This document shows positions 6,092-11,543 of a DNA stretch of 11,543 nucleotides, in pieces. Within the stretch, counting starts at the first letter, position 1. Each line of letters opens with the position of its first letter. Origin of the DNA: JAKORR01 sp964608495 (GTDB lineage: Bacteria; Armatimonadota; Zipacnadia; Zipacnadales; FEN-943); the NCBI GenBank assembly GCA_964608495.1, contig CAZSOQ010000171.1, forward strand, positions 1 to 11,543, in the 5' to 3' direction. The notes beneath the pieces were generated by a model, which did not search any database, was not told the DNA's origin, and saw only the letters and a list, made by a program, of their open reading frames with translations. A program made the position numbers and the translations under genes.

Positions 6092-9000
6092 ATGAGTACC
6101 GCGCGAGGCTGCTCCATAACCGCCATCAACCGAGGTCGCTACCATCTCGTCCTCAACCCCCAGCTTCCCTGGTGGGCGGCTGTGAACGAGCCGGGCGCGC
6201 GGCTCGTGGCGGACCTGGCCCGGTCCGGAGGCGACGCCGCGGAGGCCTGGGCGACGGACCTGGCTTCGCGCAACGGCCTCAGCCTGGAGCAGGCGGGAGA
6301 GATCGTGAGGGGCTGCGCCGCCGAGACGCTCCAGGTCTGGCAGCCCGCCGTGGATGGCGAGTACCGCGGGCGAGCCGCCTATCTGTGCCCCCGCCGCCTG
6401 CGCGAGCTGTGGTTCCACATCAACAACCGCTGCAACTTCGCCTGCAGGCACTGTCTGGTGTCCTCGGGGCCGAACCGCGACGATGGCCTGCCCGAGGAGA
6501 CCGTCGCCGGGCTGGTGCGGGACGCCCGGGAGCTGGGCGTGATCACCTTCTTCTTCACCGGCGGGGAGCCCCTGCTGCGCCCGGACCTGCCGCGGCTGCT
6601 GGGCCTGATCCTGGACGACCCCGAGGCGCACGCGGTGGTCCTGACGAATGGCAGCCTGCTGGGCGACGAGTTCCTGGAGGCGGTGAGTGGGCTGGACCGC
6701 CAGCGGCTGCACCTACAGGTGAGCCTGGACGGTAGCACGGCGGAGCTGAACGATGCCCTGCGCTCGCCCGGGGGATTCGCGCGGACGACGGCGGGGATTC
6801 GGCGCGCGCTGGAGGCCGGGCTGGACGCTACCGTGGCCACGGTGGTGCTGGAGCGGAACCTGCAGGACCTGCCGGCCCTGGCGCACCTGCTGGCCGAGCT
6901 GGGCATCGGCGCCTGGCACCTGATGTGGCAGCACCTGCGCGAGCGCGGCAACGCGGAGCCCGCGGCCACGGTCGAGCGGATCACCGAGGCCGTGCTGGAC
7001 CTCAAGACCGTGGCCGACGCGGCGGGCGTCACGATAGACAACTTCGAGACCTTCGAGGCGATCATCAACGGGGAGCCGGGCACGAAGCGCGACGGCACCA
7101 ACGCCTGCTGGGACAGCCTGGCGATCCACGCCGACGGCTGTGTGTACCCCTCGGCCTCGCTGGTGGGGATCGAGGAGTTCCGCGGGGGCAGCGTGCTGTC
7201 CAGCCCGCTGGAGGACGTGTGGCTGGGCTCGCCGGTCTTCGAGGACTACCGCCGGCGCAGCGCCCTGGACTGCTCGTCGCTCGAGGAAGACCCCTTCCTG
7301 CTGCTGCACGGCGGGGGCGATCCCGAGCACGCGTACTTTCACGGCGGGGGCAAGTGGTGCGCGCGCGACCCCTATGTGCCGCTCTACGTGGCGATGATGC
7401 TGCGGGTGGTGGATGAGATCGTCGAGGAGCGCCTGAGGTTGTACGGGGCCAGGGAGGGATACCCCTTCGTCTACCACGTGATGGGGCAGGACGGTCTGGG
7501 CTGCCCCGTGGACGCGGGCGTCGAGAACGACGGGCCTCACCGGCTGGACTTCATGCACTCGAACTGCGTGCTCATCCAGGACGTGGTGGGCCACTCGCGC
7601 GAGATCGTCCGCGAGTTCTACGCGGAGGCGGCGGTGGAGGCCAAGGGCGAGATCTGCTGCCCCGTGCCGGTGGACCGGAGGTACTTCGACCACATCCCAC
7701 GGGCGGTGCTGGAGCGGTCCTACGGGTGCGGCAGCCCGATCTTCGCGGCGGACCTGGCGGAGGGCGAGGTGGTGGTGGACCTGGGGTCGGGCGGCGGGAT
7801 CGAGTGCTTCGCCGCCGCGCGGATGGTGGGCCCCTCGGGCCTGGTGGTGGGGGTGGACATGACGCCCGAGATGCTGGAGCTGGCCAGCGGGGCGCGGGCC
7901 GAGGTGGCGGCCAGGCTCGGCTATGACAACGTACGGTTCGTCCAGGGCTACCTGGAGGCCCTGCCCCTGCGCGACGATTTCGCCGATGTGGTCACGTCGA
8001 ATTGCGTCATCAACCTGTCGCCGCAGAAGAACCGGGTTTTCGCCGAGATCCTGAGGATCCTGAAGCCCGGGGGCCGCATGGTGATCTCGGACGTGACGGC
8101 GGGAGACGAGGTGCCCGAGGACGTCCGGTTCAACCCGCGGCTGAGGGACGAGTGTGTCGGCGGGGCGCTGCGGCACGATGAGCTGTTGCGGCTGCTGACG
8201 AAGCTGGGGTTCACGGACCTGCGACTCGTGGGGAGGCTGCCCTGGCGGGAAGTCGAGGGCGTGACCTTCTTCGCCGACACCGTCGGGGCGGTCAAGCCCC
8301 AGCCGGGCCACACACCGCCGCCCTACGTCGGCGTCGAGGCGGCCGAAGGGTACGCCTCGGCACCCCGGGCAGCCCCTGCCACGGCTCGGGCAGCCGGGGC
8401 CGCGGCCGGACTGGCGTACAGCGAGGCCGAGGGCCGGCATCTGGCGGGCTGCCTCGTCTGCGGCGCGGCCCTGCAGTACCTGCAGACGCCCGTCGAGGCC
8501 CACTGCGCGGTCTGCGGCCGGGAGCTGAGGACCCGGGCCCGTTGCGCCGAGGGCCATTTCGTCTGTGACCAGTGTCACGGGGGCGACTATCTGCAGTTCC
8601 TGCGGGCCTACCTGGCCCAGTGTGAGGGCACCGATCCCGTGGCCGTGTTCCTGGACCTGCGCCGGGCCTACCCCTTCCCGGTGCACGGCCCGGAGCATCA
8701 CGCGCTGGTGCCAGCAGCCTTCCTCATCGCGCACCACAACCGGCACGGTTACCCGGACCTGGAGGCGCTCTGGCAGGCCGTCCTGATCGCCGCGGACCTG
8801 CCGGGCGGCACCTGCGCCTTCTGGGGAGCCTGCTCGGCGGCCCTGGGCATCGGCGTGGCCTGCAGCACGATCCTCGACGCCACACCCCTGACGGGCAAGC
8901 CGCGGTGTGACGTGCAGGGCCTGGTGGCAATCATCCTCGAGCGTATCGGCCGCATCGGGGCGCCCCGCTGCTGCCGGCGCGAGAGCCTGATCTCACTGCT

Positions 9001-9154
9001 CGCGGCCTGCGAGCTGTCCGGCGAGGTCCTGCCTCGCCCCATCGAGACGAGCGGCGAAACCACGTGCGATCAGGCGTGGGCAAACAGGGAATGCATCGGC
9101 GAAGCCTGCGCCTTTGCCCGGTCCAGACGGGAAGCGACGCAGGAGCCGGGTTAG
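6092..9154 (+). CDS. PqqD-like / radical SAM / ArsM-like methyltransferase / DUF5714 fusion protein
   Basis: The protein has 1020 residues and four apparent parts. (1) Residues 1-95 resemble PqqD-type recognition domains (YHLVLNPQLPWWAAVNEPGA, then helices). (2) Residues 105-430 are a radical SAM domain with C114-x3-C118-x2-C121 (CNFACRHC), which would bind the 4Fe-4S cluster, and TGGEP (156-160) for SAM; later Cys339, 350, 394 and 423 may hold a SPASM/twitch-type auxiliary cluster. (3) Residues 510-725 are a class I methyltransferase of the ArsM type: ICCP (Cys522-523), YGCG (544-547), VDLGSGGG (562-569), SNCVINL (Cys638) and DECVGGAL (Cys688). The last two cysteines match the arsenic-binding pair of arsenite methyltransferases. 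(4) After an Ala/Pro-rich linker (735-778), residues 785-1020 are DUF5714, with CxxC (787/790), CxxC (805/808), GHFVCDQCH, HGPEHHALVP and GAPRCCRRES. It heads an operon with two glycosyltransferases. A role in organoarsenical synthesis is inferred; other thiophilic or thiol substrates are possible. Confidence 0.85.
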   Translation: MSTARGCSITAINRGRYHLVLNPQLPWWAAVNEPGARLVADLARSGGDAAEAWATDLASRNGLSLEQAGEIVRGCAAETLQVWQPAVDGEYRGRAAYLCPRRLRELWFHINNRCNFACRHCLVSSGPNRDDGLPEETVAGLVRDARELGVITFFFTGGEPLLRPDLPRLLGLILDDPEAHAVVLTNGSLLGDEFLEAVSGLDRQRLHLQVSLDGSTAELNDALRSPGGFARTTAGIRRALEAGLDATVATVVLERNLQDLPALAHLLAELGIGAWHLMWQHLRERGNAEPAATVERITEAVLDLKTVADAAGVTIDNFETFEAIINGEPGTKRDGTNACWDSLAIHADGCVYPSASLVGIEEFRGGSVLSSPLEDVWLGSPVFEDYRRRSALDCSSLEEDPFLLLHGGGDPEHAYFHGGGKWCARDPYVPLYVAMMLRVVDEIVEERLRLYGAREGYPFVYHVMGQDGLGCPVDAGVENDGPHRLDFMHSNCVLIQDVVGHSREIVREFYAEAAVEAKGEICCPVPVDRRYFDHIPRAVLERSYGCGSPIFAADLAEGEVVVDLGSGGGIECFAAARMVGPSGLVVGVDMTPEMLELASGARAEVAARLGYDNVRFVQGYLEALPLRDDFADVVTSNCVINLSPQKNRVFAEILRILKPGGRMVISDVTAGDEVPEDVRFNPRLRDECVGGALRHDELLRLLTKLGFTDLRLVGRLPWREVEGVTFFADTVGAVKPQPGHTPPPYVGVEAAEGYASAPRAAPATARAAGAAAGLAYSEAEGRHLAGCLVCGAALQYLQTPVEAHCAVCGRELRTRARCAEGHFVCDQCHGGDYLQFLRAYLAQCEGTDPVAVFLDLRRAYPFPVHGPEHHALVPAAFLIAHHNRHGYPDLEALWQAVLIAADLPGGTCAFWGACSAALGIGVACSTILDATPLTGKPRCDVQGLVAIILERIGRIGAPRCCRRESLISLLAACELSGEVLPRPIETSGETTCDQAWANRECIGEACAFARSRREATQEPG

Positions 9155-9218
9155 GGCCCTGGGCGGCCCATCTGACACCGGGCGATCAGGCAAGCGCGCG
9201 GCCACGAGGCACACGGCC

Positions 9219-9938
9219 ATGGCGGTGTCCGACACAACCCTACGGGTGTCCGTCCTCATCCCCGCCCTCAACGAGGAGGGGGCGATAGGTGCGGTGCTGG
9301 ACGAGATCCCAGGGCCGTGGCAGGGGCTGCCCGGGCCCTTGGTGACGGAAGTGCTCATCGTGGACAACGGCTCGACCGACCGCACGACCGAGATCGCCCG
9401 CGAGCATGGCGCCCGCGTGGTGCGCGAGGAGCGCCGCGGCTACGGCAGCGCCTGCCTGCGGGGCATCGCCGGGATCCGCGACACCGACATCCTCGTCTTC
9501 CTCGACGGCGATCACAGCGACTACCCAGAGGAGATCCCCCTGCTCATCGCCCCAATCCTCGCCGGCGAGGCCGACCTGGTCATCGGGTCCCGCGTCCTGG
9601 GGGAAAGAGAACGCGGGGCGCTCACTCCTCAGCAGGTCTACGGCAACCGGCTGGCCTGCTTCCTGATTTGGCTGCTCTTCCGCCACCGTTACACGGACCT
9701 GGGGCCCTTCCGCGCCATCCGATGGGAGTCGCTGCAGGCCCTGGGCATGGTGGACAGGGACTACGGCTGGACGGTCGAGATGCAGGTGAAGGCCCTGCGC
9801 AGGGGGCTGCGCGTGGCCGAGGTGCCCGTCAGGTACCGCCGGCGCATCGGCCGGTCCAAGATCTCCGGCACGATCTCCGGCACCGTCAGGGCGGGCTACA
9901 AGATCATCACGACGATCCTGAGGTATGCGCGATCGTGA
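9219..9938 (+). CDS. Family 2 glycosyltransferase, DPM1/DPG-synthase-like
   Basis: The protein has 239 residues from the ATG at 9219, with GAGG 9 nt upstream; a longer frame from 9114 would overlap the preceding gene. It is a soluble GT-A fold: RVSVLIPALNEEGAI at the N-terminus, EVLIVDNGSTDRT (44-56) for the nucleotide, FLDGDHSDYPE (95-104) with the DxD-type metal site, then GSRVLGER, TDLGPFRAI (159-167), DYGWTVEMQVKALRRG (181-196) and VPVRYRRRIGRSKISGT (202-218). This pattern is that of DPM1/DPG-synthase-like GT2 enzymes, which transfer a sugar from a nucleotide donor to polyprenyl phosphate. No C-terminal membrane helices are present. It lies 64 nt after the fusion gene and overlaps the next gene by 4 nt, so all three are probably one transcript. 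Donor and acceptor are not determinable. Confidence 0.85.
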   Translation: MAVSDTTLRVSVLIPALNEEGAIGAVLDEIPGPWQGLPGPLVTEVLIVDNGSTDRTTEIAREHGARVVREERRGYGSACLRGIAGIRDTDILVFLDGDHSDYPEEIPLLIAPILAGEADLVIGSRVLGERERGALTPQQVYGNRLACFLIWLLFRHRYTDLGPFRAIRWESLQALGMVDRDYGWTVEMQVKALRRGLRVAEVPVRYRRRIGRSKISGTISGTVRAGYKIITTILRYARS

Positions 9939-10621
9939 CCCGGACTCTGGTGCTCTTCGCGAAACCTCCCCTGCCCGGCGTCGCCAAGACCCGGCTGGCC
10001 GCGGAGCTTGGCCCCGAGCGCGCCGCTCTGGTCGCAGCGGCCCTCCTGGCCGACTCGCTGGCCCTGGCGGAGGGGCTGACCGCGGCCGCGGACGACGCCC
10101 GGGGCCCCGTCCGGCTCGTCCTGGCCTACACCGAGGCGAGGGCCTGGTTCGAGGCCGCGGTCGCCGACCGGTGGGAGCTGCTGGCGCAGACAGGCGCGGA
10201 CCTGGGCGAGCGTCTCGAGAAGGCGCTGGGCGAGCTGGCGCCCGCGGATGACGATGCCACCGTCTTCATCGGCATGGACGCGCCTCACCTGCCCCGCGAG
10301 CGGCTTCACCAGGCCTTCGCGATGCTGGAAGACCAGCGCACGGTGCTGGGGCCCTGCGACGATGGCGGGTACTACCTCCTGGGAGTCCGCGGCGCCTGGC
10401 CTCCCGGCGTCCTGGGCGACGTGCGCTGGAGCACCGCCCACGCCTTCAAGGACACCCTGAGGGCCTTCCTCAGCGCTCGCCTCACCTGTGCCGTGCTGGC
10501 GGGCTTCTACGACGTGGACGACCTGGCGCAATTGCGCCGGCTGGGCCGCGATCTGGCGGGGATGCCCGCCGACGCGCTGCCGCACAGCCGCCCTGCTCTG
10601 CGCGAGCTTGGGCTGGCCTGA
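9935..10621 (+). CDS. TIGR04282 / DUF2064 family glycosyltransferase
   Basis: The protein has 228 residues from a GTG at 9935 that overlaps the GT2 stop (GTGA), so translation is probably coupled. Family signatures are FAKPPLPGVAKTRLA (8-22), an N-terminal nucleotide-binding loop like that of nucleotidyltransferases, FIGMDAPHLP (111-120) where many relatives have a GTDCP-like motif, GPCDDGGYYLLG (139-150), and the FYDVDD segment (191-196) followed by a helical end. Length fits the family. NCBI calls TIGR04282 an arsenosugar biosynthesis glycosyltransferase, based on genomic association; biochemical proof for the family as a whole is limited and members also occur without arsenic genes. Here the upstream ArsM-like domain makes the arsenic link more credible than usual. 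Confidence 0.88.
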   Translation: MTRTLVLFAKPPLPGVAKTRLAAELGPERAALVAAALLADSLALAEGLTAAADDARGPVRLVLAYTEARAWFEAAVADRWELLAQTGADLGERLEKALGELAPADDDATVFIGMDAPHLPRERLHQAFAMLEDQRTVLGPCDDGGYYLLGVRGAWPPGVLGDVRWSTAHAFKDTLRAFLSARLTCAVLAGFYDVDDLAQLRRLGRDLAGMPADALPHSRPALRELGLA

Positions 10622-10639
10622 ACGCCGCGCGCCCCCTAG

Positions 10640-10720
10640 GTAGGAGCCGGCTGTACCGGCGACCCGGAAGGCCCGCTGCTTCGCCGCCTCGCCCTGGCGC
10701 CAGCAATAGCTGGCTCCTAC
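10640..10720. repeat. Inverted pair of GTAG-type REP sequences
   Basis: Forward unit 10640-10662 begins GTAGGAGCCGGC and folds as GCCGG/CCGGC around CTGTA. The inverted unit 10695-10720, read on the minus strand, begins GTAGGAGCCAGC and folds as GCCAGC/GCTGGC around TATT. The two GTAGGAGC heads also pair with one another over the 81 bp, giving a BIME-like long hairpin. It sits 18 nt after the TIGR04282 stop, between convergent genes, so it may protect or end both transcripts. GTAG-headed REPs are the class mobilised by RAYT transposases; none is encoded here. Confidence 0.75.
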
Positions 10721-10838
10721 GGCAAGCCCGGCGCGCCGCCCCAGGCGCACCTCCTGGCGGTCACGGCGTCTACGTTGCCCCCTGTACCTGTGCCGGATCT
10801 GTCCTCAGGCAACCGCACATCCCGTCGCCGCTGCGAGC

Positions 10839-11543
10839 TCACTTGCCGCCCGGCTTGGCGGGCGTCAGGGGAGCCATCGGGCGCACGGGTCGGACGCGTG
10901 GGGGCCCAACGCGGTACTCCTCGAGCACCTTGTCGTTCGTGCGCTCCCTGTTCCGCTCGATCTGGCGCACCTCGCCCACGCCCTCCGCGACCCAGAGCTT
11001 CATGTCGTCGCGCCTGGCGCCCACGGTGAGCTGTATGTCGAAGCGCGGGCAGTCCGTGAAGGTGCCGGCCGGGACGGTGACGTCCTCAAAGGCCGCGAGT
11101 CGGCCCACGCACCTCATGCGGTCGTCCGGTGACCCGTCGGTGTGCGTGACCCGGCCCTCGATCCGCCACCCATAGCCCAGCGGGGCCAGGTTCCCGAGGC
11201 GCAGGGGTGGGTCGAACATCATCGTGTCGCCGCCTTCGCTCTCGCCGTAGACGACATAGCCGTGGGACGAGGACGCCCGCAACTGCTTCATCGTGTCCGG
11301 GCTGCCCGACCAGGTGACGAGGATCACCGTGGCCGTGTCCCCACCGACCACCGCGGTGCCCTCAGCGCTCTCGCGCCGCGTCTGGGTAGTGACGCCGGCC
11401 GCCGTCGTGCGCGTGACCTTGTACTGCCACACGTTTCCGACGGCCAGAGGGAAGTAGGGTTCCACGAGGACGGCCCGCGTCATGGCCAGGTTCACGGTGA
11501 CCCCGTCCGCGGCAGGTACCGCCACGCCGTCGCTGATGGCCCC
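10839..11543 (-). CDS. Unrecognised protein, 5' end outside the window
   Basis: The frame stays open to the right edge, so the 234 visible residues are the C-terminal part; a GTG at 11525 could serve as a start but nothing favours it. The motif YFPLAVGNVWQYKVT (about residues 30-44 of the visible part) recurs in secreted or lipoprotein-like beta-rich proteins of unknown function. Alternating hydrophobic strands follow, with VPAGTFTDCPRFDIQLTVGA and then KLWVAEGVGEVRQIER, a pattern shared by extracytoplasmic domains that resemble the LolA/DUF3108 type. The end is basic and proline-rich (RVRPVRPMAPLTPAKPGGK). It converges on the glycosyltransferase operon, and the 217-bp space between holds the REP pair. 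Function is unknown. Confidence 0.6.
   Translation of the reverse strand, partial: GAISDGVAVPAADGVTVNLAMTRAVLVEPYFPLAVGNVWQYKVTRTTAAGVTTQTRRESAEGTAVVGGDTATVILVTWSGSPDTMKQLRASSSHGYVVYGESEGGDTMMFDPPLRLGNLAPLGYGWRIEGRVTHTDGSPDDRMRCVGRLAAFEDVTVPAGTFTDCPRFDIQLTVGARRDDMKLWVAEGVGEVRQIERNRERTNDKVLEEYRVGPPRVRPVRPMAPLTPAKPGGK

Noticed and set aside
6713..8746. 677-residue open frame on the minus strand
   Set aside because: It is antisense to the radical SAM/methyltransferase gene, rich in His/Arg/Pro/Gln and without recognisable domains; an artefact of codon bias.
9114..9218. Upstream ATG at 9114 for the GT2 gene
   Set aside because: It overlaps the end of the fusion gene in another frame and adds a basic, non-family N-terminus; the GT2 fold begins right after the ATG at 9219.
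1..11543. CRISPR array, tRNA, rRNA or insertion sequence
   Set aside because: No regularly spaced direct repeats with unique spacers, no cloverleaf or rRNA-like stretch, and no transposase were found on reading both strands; the repeats seen are palindromic elements and one short tandem array.

Overview
The window is very GC-rich, with long open frames on both strands and one run of exactly 100 Ns at 5963-6062. It reads like a metagenome-assembled contig from a Planctomycetota- or Armatimonadota-like bacterium. That placement is an inference from the gene types (a DUF4159 protein with a Gly-rich N-terminus, a secreted glycosidase-like protein with a C-terminal beta-sandwich, a VapBC pair with an excisionase-type antitoxin) and the base composition. 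No marker gene confirms it.

Layout. 1-1038 (+) is the 3' part of a DUF4159 protein, and 1373-3025 (-) is a secreted TIM-barrel glycoside-hydrolase-like protein; the two converge. From an AT-rich promoter island a two-gene toxin-antitoxin operon runs rightward (3227-3954): an HTH_17 antitoxin and a PIN-domain toxin. It converges on a polytopic GT-C glycosyltransferase at 4225-5709 (-). Across a divergent intergenic region holding short palindromes, a 20-bp tandem repeat and the assembly gap lies the main operon on the + strand. It comprises a 1020-residue fusion protein (PqqD-like, radical SAM, ArsM-like methyltransferase and DUF5714 domains; 6092-9154), a family-2 glycosyltransferase (9219-9938) and a TIGR04282/DUF2064 glycosyltransferase (9935-10621). 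A truncated, unrecognised protein enters from the right edge on the minus strand (10839-11543).

The most interesting object is the fusion protein. Its methyltransferase part keeps the cysteines expected of arsenite methyltransferases (Cys-Cys pair, YGCG, SNCVINL, DECVGGAL), and it is co-directional with a gene of the TIGR04282 family, which NCBI names an arsenosugar biosynthesis glycosyltransferase. Known arsenosugar loci use separate ArsM and radical SAM (ArsS) proteins. Here one polypeptide carries both chemistries, a PqqD-like peptide-recognition-type domain and a zinc-ribbon-like DUF5714 tail. A glycosylated organoarsenical pathway is a reasonable hypothesis, but the substrate cannot be read from sequence. 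The neighbouring GT2 and GT-C proteins could instead, or in addition, serve polyprenyl-phosphate-sugar glycosylation.

Four intergenic regions carry REP-like palindromes. A pair of about 73 bp in opposite orientation (1043-1116, 3962-4033) shows a compensatory base-pair change, a GTAG-headed inverted pair sits at 10640-10720, and AGGTTGC hairpins sit at 5771-5827. No RAYT transposase, tRNA, rRNA or CRISPR array is visible.
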